A DNA stretch of 64,000 nt, from contig JADKEF010000008.1 in NCBI GenBank assembly GCA_016718135.1, positions 62,001-126,000 on the forward strand, in the 5' to 3' direction. Under the pieces are notes generated by a model. It was not told the DNA's origin. It was given only the letters and a program-made list of their open reading frames with translations, and did no database searches. The position numbers and the translations under genes are program-made. Of this stretch, positions 1 to 7,968 are shown in pieces (position 1 is the first letter of the stretch; every line of letters begins with the position of its first letter). Source of the DNA: Acidobacteriota bacterium (GTDB taxonomy: Bacteria > Acidobacteriota > Blastocatellia > Pyrinomonadales > Pyrinomonadaceae).

Positions 1-395
1 ATCACCGCGATCAAGCCTGCCGATGCGTACAAAGCGATCCGCGAAGACCATCCATATCTCATCCACGCGAGTAACGCAGTTCCAAACGCCGTCGTCCCGA
101 GATAACCGGCGCTCGAAATAAACAACGCTGATATGCCCGAAACCTGCGACCAAACCGCACCACTCGCATCCGGTGAGACCGTCAGGCTCATCACCGCATT
201 TCCCGTGATCAATGCTGCCAGAGCATGACTGCTTTCATGGATAAACGTCGCAAACAGCTGCAGCTGATAAACCACATACGCCGCCACCGGCACAAACCAC
301 GAAACGACCCATATCCCGACGCTAACCGCTGTCGCGATCAGCAACAACGATATCTGCGGCTTGGCATTCTCGGCGATCTGATAATTCACAGGCAT
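1..395 (-). CDS. M50-like membrane zinc metallopeptidase, C-terminus cut by window edge
   Basis: The first 131 codons of a leftward gene run off the window start. Translation begins MPVNYQIAENAKPQ, then a hydrophobic segment (residues ~14-35) and the zinc motif FIHESSHALAALITGN (HExxH at ~47-51), followed by more hydrophobic stretches. HExxH inside a membrane segment is typical of site-2-protease/M50B-like peptidases, which cleave substrates in or near the membrane; the substrate is unknown. The start is set by a strong AGGAG five bases before the ATG at 395. The C-terminal half is missing, so the second zinc-ligand motif cannot be checked. Confidence 0.75.
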   Translation of the reverse strand, partial: MPVNYQIAENAKPQISLLLIATAVSVGIWVVSWFVPVAAYVVYQLQLFATFIHESSHALAALITGNAVMSLTVSPDASGAVWSQVSGISALFISSAGYLGTTAFGTALLAWMRYGWSSRIALYASAGLIAV

Positions 396-796
396 AAGTA
401 CTCCTTTCAAGGGCTACAAGCGAATACGTTTATTCTAGCTCAAAGTTCGGCCAACGGTCATTGTAATTCGCCGAAATCCAGAGACTGGCAACTGCTCGAG
501 TAATCGTTCCACATCGTTCCGCGTTCCATATATTTCCCACACGAACGCGTTTGGTCATGGGTAGTGTAAACGGGGCAAACACGTGAGTTATCAGAAGCAC
601 CACTATTCTTTGCCTCGATCAGCGAGACTAACGGTGTGACAGATGCCTGCTTTTGTCCGACAAACGTCGTCTTTGTATTACAGCTTAGCGATCTGAAACA
701 CGGCCGAAACACCGGTGCCTCGGCGCATCCTAGCAAATACTACTCCGGATGGATACTACGATCCGCCGCTAATGTCACGATCCGCCGATAAAATTG
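396..796. other. Gap with a weak Cys-rich ORF
   Basis: This 400-base gap separates moaC from the peptidase gene. The only open frame of note is leftward, 458..736 (92 codons, TTG start, right after an in-frame TAG). Its product has seven cysteines and begins LLGC, like a lipobox, but no signal peptide precedes it and no ribosome site is visible. It may be the remnant of a lipoprotein or chance. I see no RNA gene or clear terminator. Confidence 0.3.
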
Positions 797-1254
797 TTAT
801 ATGTCAGTCTTGCCGCCAATCTTGGATTCAAGCTGAATATCGGAGATGACGATGTCTTTTTGGACAGCTTTGCACATGTCGTAAATCGTCAATGCCGCGA
901 CGGAGACGGCGGTGAGAGCTTCCATTTCGACGCCGGTTTGCGCGTTTGTGATGGCCTCGGCGGTTAAGGAAATGCCGTCGGTGGTGAATTCGGCGGTAAC
1001 GTTTACTTTGCTCAGGTTGATCTGATGGCAGAGCGGGATCAGATCAGAGGTTTTCTTCGCCGCCATGATGCCGGCAATACGGGCTATTTCGAGTGGATCA
1101 CCCTTTGGAGTTCCCTGAGTTTGAAGAGTTTGGAGGGTTTGGGAGTCTAAGAGGACGCGGCCTGAGCGACGGCCCTTCTGGTCGTCACGTCCTTGGCAGA
1201 GACATCGACCATCTTTATCTTTCCGGTTTCGTCGAAGTGTGAAAGTTTTTTCAT
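797..1254 (-). pseudogene. moaC: Cyclic pyranopterin monophosphate synthase MoaC, apparent 1-base frameshift
   Basis: MoaC makes cyclic pyranopterin monophosphate, the first stable intermediate of molybdenum cofactor synthesis. The N-terminus (MKKLSHFDETGKIKMVDVSA) is in one frame and stops near 1150. The rest (ARIAGIMAAKKTSDLIPLCH, then GVEMEALTAVSVAALTIYDM) is in the next frame down to 797. Adding one G in the GG near 1165 gives QGRVLLDS, the expected family sequence, and joins the halves at normal length (~152 aa). The ATG overlaps the moeA stop (ATGA), so the two are co-transcribed. Just after the shift an imperfect 9-base tandem repeat encodes LQTLQTQ. Either a sequencing deletion or a real null allele. 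Confidence 0.85.
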
Positions 1255-2444
1255 AGGAATACGATCGTGGCGACCTCGCCTTTCGTTAGGTGGACACCTT
1301 TTGGTATGAATATCATAGAGTCCGCTCGTGCAAAGCCTATAAAATCGGACGAGCCTAGCCATTTTAGCGGATAGGCGACCAGTTGGCCCAATTTATTCGT
1401 TTCGAGCCGCGATGGAAGGTACGTATCGCGTTCGCGGGCGGCCTTGGCATCGGACGCAAGGGTGGCAAAGCCTGTGTGTAATTCGGGTTTCGAAGCACCC
1501 TGCATTTGCAGCATTGCTTTACGTGCGAAGAGATGGAATGTTACTGCTGCTGATACTGGATTACCCGGAAGGCCAAAGATCAGAGTCTTGCCGAGTCGAG
1601 CAAAAACGGCTGGCTTGCCGGGTTTCAGACGGACTTTGTCGAAGAATATCTCGGCACCGAGTTCGGCCAGAGCCGTTTTTGTGTGGTCATATTTCCCGAC
1701 CGAGACGCCACCGGTGATGATCAAGATATCATTTTGTTTTGCGGCCTTTAAGATCTGATACTTGAGATCTGAGATATCGTCGCGAACGATCGGCAAGATC
1801 GTTGCCTCGGAGCCGAAGCGTCGGCACATCACGTCGAGCATCACCGAATTTGAATTACGAATCTTATCGCGGCCAGGGCGTTTGTCGATCTCGACGATCT
1901 CGCTGCCAGTGCCCAGGATCACGACTCGCGGCCGTTTGCCGACCTTAACCTTTGCATAGCCAAACGCAGCGAGTGCGGCAATCATGTTTTCGGTTACGAT
2001 GTCGCCAGTTTTGAATATCGTTTCGCCTTTTTTTATCTCCGCACCACGGCGGACGATAGCCGTTCTGAGTTTTACCGGTTCGAGTATCTCGACATTCCCG
2101 TTGGCCTCGCCCGTTAATTCAACCCGCTGCACGGAATCGGCTCCTTCGGGGACGCGGGCTCCGGTCATTATCCTCACAGCTTGACCGGGACGCACCTTGC
2201 CGTTCCAACCAACCCCGGCCGCTGACTCGCCGATGATCGCCAACGACACCGGAGTATCGACCGTATCATCCGCGATCACGGCATACCCATCCATTTGGGA
2301 ACGATCAAATGGCGGTAGGTCGGTATCCGCGATGACGTCCTGTGCAAGAACGCAGCCGACGCCATCAGAGAGTAGTATTTTCTCGGCGCCAAGAGATCTG
2401 GTCTCGCGTTCGACGATCTTTATGGCTTTGGATATAGCGATCAT
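1251..2444 (-). CDS. moeA: Molybdopterin molybdotransferase MoeA
   Basis: MoeA inserts molybdate into adenylylated molybdopterin, the last step of basic Moco synthesis. The 397-aa product has the family's layout: N-terminal PPFDRSQMDGYAV (~residues 44-56), the central RPRVVILGTGSEIVE domain, the TGGVSVGKYD motif (~244-253), GLPGNPVSA (~292-300) and a C-terminal beta domain. Length matches the family (~400). It overlaps moaC by four bases, forming a two-gene cofactor operon. The 84-base gap upstream is filled by an inverted repeat. Confidence 0.96.
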   Translation of the reverse strand: MIAISKAIKIVERETRSLGAEKILLSDGVGCVLAQDVIADTDLPPFDRSQMDGYAVIADDTVDTPVSLAIIGESAAGVGWNGKVRPGQAVRIMTGARVPEGADSVQRVELTGEANGNVEILEPVKLRTAIVRRGAEIKKGETIFKTGDIVTENMIAALAAFGYAKVKVGKRPRVVILGTGSEIVEIDKRPGRDKIRNSNSVMLDVMCRRFGSEATILPIVRDDISDLKYQILKAAKQNDILIITGGVSVGKYDHTKTALAELGAEIFFDKVRLKPGKPAVFARLGKTLIFGLPGNPVSAAVTFHLFARKAMLQMQGASKPELHTGFATLASDAKAARERDTYLPSRLETNKLGQLVAYPLKWLGSSDFIGFARADSMIFIPKGVHLTKGEVATIVFL

Positions 2445-2457
2445 TAGTTTGGAAAAA

Positions 2458-2541
2458 ACTGGAAGCTGAAAACTGATAACTGATGAGCAAACCCGATTCG
2501 GTCGATCTACAGTTACTGGTTTTGAGTTTTGAGCTGCCAGT
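2458..2541. repeat. Inverted repeat, ACTGGAAGCTGAAAACTG family
   Basis: The left arm (ACTGGAAGCTGAAAACTGAT) and the reverse complement of the right arm (ACTGGCAGCTCAAAACTCAA) are near matches, so the gap between moeA and the M24 gene can fold on itself. Similar AACTGA-rich sequence recurs as a tandem repeat at 50114-50169. Confidence 0.7.
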
Positions 2542-3888
2542 CTAGCGGATCAAGTAGAATGCAGTCTGCCTCGGGCGGAACCATTTGTACCCGCTATCCG
2601 TCATATAGGCATCGTCCTCGGCCATGACCGTAACTTTCTGGCCGCCCCATTCGGCGACTTCGGTCTCGGTGTTTAGTTCGATGGACATGTACGAGCCTGG
2701 TAAGATCTTGTTCGAACCGCCGCCGATAGCTCCTCGAAAATCGAACGCCGGTCCAAGCCCGTGGCCGTGCGGGCCGAGCGGATGCGAATAGATCGAGCAA
2801 GTTATCGACTGTTTTTTACATTCTGCCATCGCCAGATCGTAGACCTCGGTTCCGGTCATTCCGGGCCTTGCGATGCTGAATATGATGTCTTGAAGCCGGT
2901 TGGTATTCTTGAGAGCGGCCTTTAAACCTGCCGGTGCATCTCGTTCACCAGCTTTTAGAATGTAGCCGTGTTTTTGCCAATCGGTACTGAGGCCCATGTA
3001 ATTTAGGCCAAAATCGACATGGATCAGATCACCACGCTGGATGATGTCAGATTCTTTTCCGGTACTCAGGAATTGGCCGGTCGTGCCGGTTGCGGTTGCC
3101 TTTCTTTGCAGCCGTAGGTCAGCCTGAAACCACGTGTCAACACCAATATTATTAAGTTGCTGCATCATCCACCAGCGAACGTCGCCGACGGTGGTAACTC
3201 CCGGCTTGATGACTTCGTTTGAGAACGCACGGCGAGTGATCACATCGGTTGCGAGAACGGCGGTTCGGTAATGTTCAAATTCCTCCGGAATTCTTGTGTC
3301 TAGAAATTCTGTCAAGAGGTCGGCGGCGGGTACAAACTTCTTGGCATTTTCGTCGCCGAGCGACTCAGTAAGAAAACGATGTGCGTCGTAGGTCAGCCCG
3401 ACTTGTTGGCCGCGGCTTGCACCGAAATTCAGTGCGATGGTCTTTGGCTTGCGGGCATCGACGATCTTGCGTATCTCTTCACCGATTTTGTCGCGCGGCG
3501 GCATTACAAGTTTGTAGTGATTGCCGAGCCGCTCTTCGTTATAACGGACGACCGCGATCCGCTCGATACGATTGCCCTGATCTATGAAGATAAAAAAATC
3601 GCGACGGCCGACGATCGGGATCGGCGGCGTGATGTATGGCGTGACGGGGTCGGTGTGAAACTCTTCGTTGACGACGATCCACATCTCGATGCCGTGGCGT
3701 TTCATCATCGGGAGCAGCAAGCTGCCGAGGCGTTTCATCTGCCACTTTTCGCGAACGTCCATCTGCTGACGCTGCGAGAGCAGTTTTGGCATCGCCGGTA
3801 TAGGCTCGTTTGAGCGATTTTGCGAGAGCACTGACAGGGCCGCGATCATCGCTATTGTGACGGTCAATATTAGCTTTCGTATCAACAT
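2542..3888 (-). CDS. Secreted M24-family metallopeptidase (Xaa-Pro aminopeptidase-like)
   Basis: M24 enzymes are pita-bread-fold metallopeptidases, often removing residues before proline. A signal peptide starts at MLIRKLILTVTIAMIAAL, so I place the start at 3888; an ATG at 3909 is an alternative. The C-terminal catalytic domain shows the expected ligands in order: Asp in IHVDFGLNYMG, Asp in STDWQ, His in PHGHGLGPAFD, Glu in SIELNTE and Glu in VMAEDDAYM. The N-terminal creatinase-like domain has GRRDFFIFID. Export suggests peptide scavenging outside the cytoplasm. It is transcribed away from the acyl-CoA dehydrogenase gene. Confidence 0.85.
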   Translation of the reverse strand: MLIRKLILTVTIAMIAALSVLSQNRSNEPIPAMPKLLSQRQQMDVREKWQMKRLGSLLLPMMKRHGIEMWIVVNEEFHTDPVTPYITPPIPIVGRRDFFIFIDQGNRIERIAVVRYNEERLGNHYKLVMPPRDKIGEEIRKIVDARKPKTIALNFGASRGQQVGLTYDAHRFLTESLGDENAKKFVPAADLLTEFLDTRIPEEFEHYRTAVLATDVITRRAFSNEVIKPGVTTVGDVRWWMMQQLNNIGVDTWFQADLRLQRKATATGTTGQFLSTGKESDIIQRGDLIHVDFGLNYMGLSTDWQKHGYILKAGERDAPAGLKAALKNTNRLQDIIFSIARPGMTGTEVYDLAMAECKKQSITCSIYSHPLGPHGHGLGPAFDFRGAIGGGSNKILPGSYMSIELNTETEVAEWGGQKVTVMAEDDAYMTDSGYKWFRPRQTAFYLIR

Positions 3889-3978
3889 AGATGAGGTAAA
3901 AGAATCCATCACTTCTCGCAAAAGACCCTTTCAAAATGATAGACTTCCGTTTTGAAATTACGAATCGAATATTAACAT

Positions 3979-5196
3979 ATGATCGAATTAGAACTGACCG
4001 AAGAACATAAGGCTCTGCAGAATACCGTTCGCGAATTCTGTGCGGGCGAAGTTGCACCGTTTATCAAAGAATGGGACGAAAAGGCGCATTTTGACCGTAG
4101 CGTTTTCACGAAGATGGCCGATCTCGGGCTGATGGGCGTCTGTATTCCTGAGGAATACGGTGGTGCTGGGTTTGACTATATTTCGCTTGGACTCGTCTGC
4201 GAGGAATTGGAAGCCTGTGACACTTTTCTTCGCGTGGCGATGAGTGTGCACGTCGGGCTTAATTCGTTGAGCGTTTACTCGTGGGGCACCGAAGAGCAGA
4301 AGCAGAAGTATCTCGTTCCGCAGGCAAAGGGCGAAAAGCTTGCAACATTTGGTCTGACTGAGCCGAACGCCGGTAGCGACGTTATCGGAATGAAATCGTG
4401 GGCCCGGCGCGATGGCGACGACTGGATCCTTAACGGCGAAAAGATGTGGATCTCGCTGGCCGATGTTGCTGATCACTTTCTGTTCTTTTGTTGGACCGAT
4501 CAGGAAAAACAGAAACCCCGTGATCATAGCGGGATGAGCTGTTTTATTGTCGAACGTACAATGCCGGGATTTTCGAGCGGTACGCTGCACGGCAAGCTTG
4601 GCATTAAGGCGGGCAACACAGGTTATTTCTCGCTGCAAGATGTCAGAGTTCCGGCCGCAAATATGCTGGGCCAAGAAGGCGAAGGATTTAAGATCGCGAT
4701 GTTCTCGCTCGAGAACGGACGCTATACCGTCGCTAGTGGTGCGACCGGCGTGATCCGCGCTTCGCGTGACGCTTCGGTAGCGTATGCCAACACGCGTGAG
4801 GTGCAGGGCCAAAAGATCGGTAACTTCCAGCTCGTCAAGCAAAAGATCGCCAACATGGAAGCCGACTACGAAATGTCGCACCTGCTATGGCTAAAATGCG
4901 GCTATCTCAAGAACGAAGGCAAGCCGTCAGCAAAGGCTGCTTCGATGGCGAAATGGCAAGCCACGACCCGCAGCGAGACCGCCGCGTCGATGGCGATCGA
5001 GATCCACGGTGCAAATGGCTACACCAACGACTATCCCGTCGAGCGTTACCTTCGTAACTGCAAAGCCGCCGTTATCTATGAAGGAACGCGTGATATTCAC
5101 ACGCTGATGCAGGCCGATTGGGCCCTTGGGTTAAAGAAAGAGAAAGCGGCTCGCGTAGTATTGCCGCCGTATAAGGCAGCTGGCGCGTCGGCGTAA
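3979..5196 (+). CDS. Acyl-CoA dehydrogenase
   Basis: FAD-dependent alpha,beta-dehydrogenation of an acyl-CoA thioester, passing electrons to ETF. The 405-aa protein has the N-terminal helical domain, the FAD-binding FGLTEPNAGSDVIGMKS segment (~residues 115-131), the middle beta domain, and the C-terminal HGANGYTNDYPVERYLRN and IYEGTRDIHTLMQADWALG motifs, with Glu of YEGT as likely catalytic base. The ending resembles glutaryl-CoA and short-chain dehydrogenases, but the substrate cannot be fixed. A single gene, closed by a strong terminator at 5221. Confidence 0.93.
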   Translation: MIELELTEEHKALQNTVREFCAGEVAPFIKEWDEKAHFDRSVFTKMADLGLMGVCIPEEYGGAGFDYISLGLVCEELEACDTFLRVAMSVHVGLNSLSVYSWGTEEQKQKYLVPQAKGEKLATFGLTEPNAGSDVIGMKSWARRDGDDWILNGEKMWISLADVADHFLFFCWTDQEKQKPRDHSGMSCFIVERTMPGFSSGTLHGKLGIKAGNTGYFSLQDVRVPAANMLGQEGEGFKIAMFSLENGRYTVASGATGVIRASRDASVAYANTREVQGQKIGNFQLVKQKIANMEADYEMSHLLWLKCGYLKNEGKPSAKAASMAKWQATTRSETAASMAIEIHGANGYTNDYPVERYLRNCKAAVIYEGTRDIHTLMQADWALGLKKEKAARVVLPPYKAAGASA

Positions 5197-5220
5197 TAAA
5201 TAGTTGCAGGACAAAAATAG

Positions 5221-5261
5221 GGCTTTAGCCGAAAAGAATTCGGCTAAAGCCTTTTATTTTT
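5221..5261 (+). terminator. Rho-independent terminator after the acyl-CoA dehydrogenase
   Basis: A perfect 13-bp stem (GGCTTTAGCCGAA with TTCGGCTAAAGCC), a 5-base loop and a TTTTATTTTT run lie 24 bases after the stop codon. Confidence 0.92.
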
Positions 5262-5303
5262 CGATCGTTATCCTTCAGCCAAAGCTAGAGGCAATTGAAA
5301 GGA

Positions 5304-5834
5304 CTATTTAGGTGCATTCGCCGCAGGGGCGGATGGTTTGACGCCGGTCACCTCGGGTGAACGGTTTGTCATTTTCCATTCACCGCCTTCTTTGACGAAT
5401 TCGATCGCCATGCCATTCGGGGCTTTGTTGGTCTTCATACGTGCGACAGCCTTGTCGCCGGTGATGGTCTCGTTGGTCAGTTCGCAGGGCTCGCCGGAGA
5501 CCTTGTCGGTGGATTCGAGGAATTTGATCAGGCTCTTGGCCTTTTCTTCTTTCATCTCTTCCTCAAATTCCTTGATCGTCGCGGTTGAATAGACCTTGCG
5601 AAGGGCGGCCTCGTCGTTCTTTACCCAAGCGTCGCAGTATGCTTTTAGAACCGGAGCGAGCGTCGGGGCGTTATTTGTCGTCGCCTCGGGAGCCTTTTGG
5701 TCGTTTCAACTGCAGGTGTTGGTATTTGTTGCATTGGCAGTTGTGTTTGGTGTGGTCGGTGCTCCGCCGCCGCATGCTGACAGAAGTGTAGCAACTGAGA
5801 GAGCGGTAATTAGTGCTATTGATCGTAAACTCAT
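5304..5834 (-). pseudogene. Putative lipoprotein with interrupted reading frame
   Basis: The N-terminus MSLRSIALITALSVATLL followed by SACGGG is a lipoprotein signal with lipobox. The frame meets TGA at 5706-5708 after a Thr/Asn-rich linker, then stays open in the same frame: LAPVLKAYCDAWVKNDEAAL, KEFEEEMKEEKAKSLIKFLE, and a domain ending near EGGEWKMTNRSPEV. In the neighbouring frame around the stop the peptide reads TPAVETTK and would rejoin as TKKAPEATT, so two compensating indels, one in an A run, explain the sequence as well as a nonsense change does. The C-terminal part resembles DUF4878/NTF2-like lipoproteins, but I cannot name a family securely. Confidence 0.65.
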
Positions 5835-5885
5835 GTATCTTTTCTCCTCCAAAAATAAATTCCAGAGTATAATAAATTCTGTAAA

Positions 5886-6413
5886 ATGAACAAAACGGCC
5901 CAAAGCGAGTTTCACCGTCTTTTCCTCATCGAGCACCTGCCCGAGCCGCTCACACCAGCGAGCAGTCATCTTCAGCTTTTCGACAATTACATCGAAAATA
6001 CTCGCATTCGTCTGCGCCAAGTACGTGACCCATATTCAAAAGCTTGGACGCGAATTCTCCAGCAGCGATTCCCGGCGCACGATAGCGACAGCTCCGAGAC
6101 CAAGCTTGCCGAGATGTATCTTAACGACGCGGAATATGCAGCGTTTGAAAGATTTGAAGGCCGTGAGATCAGGAAGAATCGTTATTTTCACGAATTCGAT
6201 CGTGTAATTGTTGCGTTCGATGTGTATCTCGGTCCGCTGTGGGGTTTAAATACTGCTCGGATTGATTTTGAAAACCGCGAACAAATGGCCGGGTTCATCG
6301 CGCCGCCATTCGCCGTGTACGAGGTGACGAACAACGAGTTCTTTTCAGGTGTAAATCTTGTCGAGAAACTCTTTGTGGATGTCCAGGCGGAGGTTGCAAG
6401 ACACCGCACCTAG
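5886..6413 (+). CDS. CYTH-like (triphosphate tunnel) domain protein
   Basis: This 175-aa protein starts with SEFHRLFLIEHLP, resembling the EIERKFLV-type first strand of CYTH proteins, followed by TRIRLRQVRD, a typical Arg-rich second strand. Later AFDVYLGPLWGLNTARIDFE and AVYEVTNNEFFSGVNL fit the tunnel strands and C-terminal end. CYTH enzymes act on triphosphates or polyphosphate with divalent metal. Here the ExExK motif is reduced to EFHR, so activity is doubtful and the protein may be a divergent or non-catalytic member. It is divergent from the lipoprotein gene. Confidence 0.55.
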   Translation: MNKTAQSEFHRLFLIEHLPEPLTPASSHLQLFDNYIENTRIRLRQVRDPYSKAWTRILQQRFPAHDSDSSETKLAEMYLNDAEYAAFERFEGREIRKNRYFHEFDRVIVAFDVYLGPLWGLNTARIDFENREQMAGFIAPPFAVYEVTNNEFFSGVNLVEKLFVDVQAEVARHRT

Positions 6414-6417
6414 GTTG

Positions 6418-7668
6418 CTACTGCTTTCTCGCCGGTTGCTGCACCGCTCTTTCGAGCGAATCCCATATTTGCAAGTAAATTTTTGTCTCGCGTGGTATGA
6501 GCGTAGTCCACTCGGCTCCGCCGCGGTTAATGTAGCCGGGGAGCTTGGCTGGGTTTGAGTTGTAGCCAGCGGCCATTAGGTGTTCGGGCCGGGCAATGCC
6601 GGTTGCCAGTGCATTTGAAACAGTAGGGCTGGCGATGAGGTCGTTCCACGTCATCTGCATATAGAGTAGCATCGCCTGTGAAGCGTTTACGTGGTTGCGC
6701 ATTCCCTGAACAAAATCAGGATGGAGACCTGCGTTGGGATAGAGCGAACGCACCATGCGATAAGTCGACGGGATCATCTGTACCATTCCCCCGGCACCTG
6801 CCGAACTCACCGAAAATCGATAAGTGTCGCCTTCATTCAATGCATACAAAGTGAAAATATCGTTGTATATATTCGGGTGAAACTCGGTACGAAACCGCAG
6901 GTGATCTACGTGTTCGACTGTTGCGAGACGCTCGGCCATGTCGGCGATCTTCGGCTGGATCGGATAACCTTTTTGTCGCAACTGTTCGCGGGCGATGTCG
7001 ATCGTATTGCGGACGTACATTTTACCGGCACCGACGACCTCGGGGGTGACGAGTCCGGGATGCGTCGAAATGTAATACGCCATTTCGGTCATCACGCCGC
7101 GATTTTCACGCGGATATTGTACGACGAGCGGCAGATGCGTTTGGCCGTTCATATCGGTCACCACGACGGGCGTGTTGACGCCGTTGCCACGGACGGTACG
7201 CGAGATGATCTGCTTGCCGGAAGTTGTGATCGCCGAGCTCGCGAGCCCGTGAGCGAGAAACTGCTCTTTCGTGAGTACGTAGGAATCGATCTGTTTTGTA
7301 TTTGAATCGAGAAACGCGACACGGATCAGACTGGTAAATAAGACCGGTTCGACAGAAGCGATCGTTAACGGCCGTCCATTCAAATGCCGCTTGGCCTCAG
7401 CCACCCGCTGCTTGATCTGCGAAAAGCTCAGCCCCTTATAATTTAGATTGCTCGCTTGGGAAGCTTGATCGATCATCGGCGCGGTCACCGGCAATTTCTG
7501 TGTCGGCACCGGCGTCGGCAACGGAGTCGACTTGATCTGGTTCGGTGACGAAGGTAGAGCACTCGTGACGATAATACGCGTCTGCGGCGGCGTTGCCATC
7601 GGAGCTTGTGCGGATGCTGAAATTGCGGTTGCGGTGACGGCTAGAGCGATCGAAATGCTGATTCTCAT
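6418..7668 (-). CDS. Secreted lytic transglycosylase-like protein
   Basis: The 416-aa product has a signal peptide (MRISISIALAVTATAISASA), a Pro/Thr-rich linker to ~residue 60 and a C-terminal lysozyme-like fold with SSAGAGGMVQMIPSTYRMV (~280-300) and MAAGYNSNPAKLPGYI, echoing SLT motifs. Lytic transglycosylases cleave peptidoglycan glycan strands. The Glu in ALNEGDTYRF is the probable catalytic acid, but spacing to the SAGA motif is slightly unusual. The long middle region is not recognised. Tail-to-tail with the CYTH-like gene, four bases apart. Confidence 0.75.
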   Translation of the reverse strand: MRISISIALAVTATAISASAQAPMATPPQTRIIVTSALPSSPNQIKSTPLPTPVPTQKLPVTAPMIDQASQASNLNYKGLSFSQIKQRVAEAKRHLNGRPLTIASVEPVLFTSLIRVAFLDSNTKQIDSYVLTKEQFLAHGLASSAITTSGKQIISRTVRGNGVNTPVVVTDMNGQTHLPLVVQYPRENRGVMTEMAYYISTHPGLVTPEVVGAGKMYVRNTIDIAREQLRQKGYPIQPKIADMAERLATVEHVDHLRFRTEFHPNIYNDIFTLYALNEGDTYRFSVSSAGAGGMVQMIPSTYRMVRSLYPNAGLHPDFVQGMRNHVNASQAMLLYMQMTWNDLIASPTVSNALATGIARPEHLMAAGYNSNPAKLPGYINRGGAEWTTLIPRETKIYLQIWDSLERAVQQPARKQ

Positions 7669-7968
7669 AGGGGTTTCGCTTGCGGAAAGCTGTTGGAAAT
7701 ACTCGACTTCGGGGCGAGCGGTCAGTCAGTGATATAAGATTCGCTCATTGTACCTTCGGTTGTCAAGGCTTTTCGAAAAATTTATTGTATGTACAATGAA
7801 TGCTTATGGCACTTTGTTTCGGTAGCACGCATGAAGTAGGCGAATTTGCGCCAAGGTTTTTCGCAACATGAGTGATATTAGTGCGATGCCCTTACTCCGT
7901 GCGGGCTTCTGCAACTTAGTCAAAGAGTATAAACTTACTATCTGCGGTCATTTGGGCCGCGTTTCTAT
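7669..7968. promoter_or_regulatory. Divergent intergenic region with palindrome TTGTATGTACAA
   Basis: A 300-base gap between the divergent transglycosylase and glmM genes must hold both promoters. It contains the perfect 12-base palindrome TTGTATGTACAA at 7785-7796, a plausible site for a dimeric regulator, and a TATAAA about 40 bases before glmM. No ORF with a ribosome site is evident. Confidence 0.45.

Noticed and set aside
5886..6413. Adenylate cyclase (CyaB) assignment
   Set aside because: Only a CYTH-like fold is suggested and its first motif is degraded, so no enzyme name is given.
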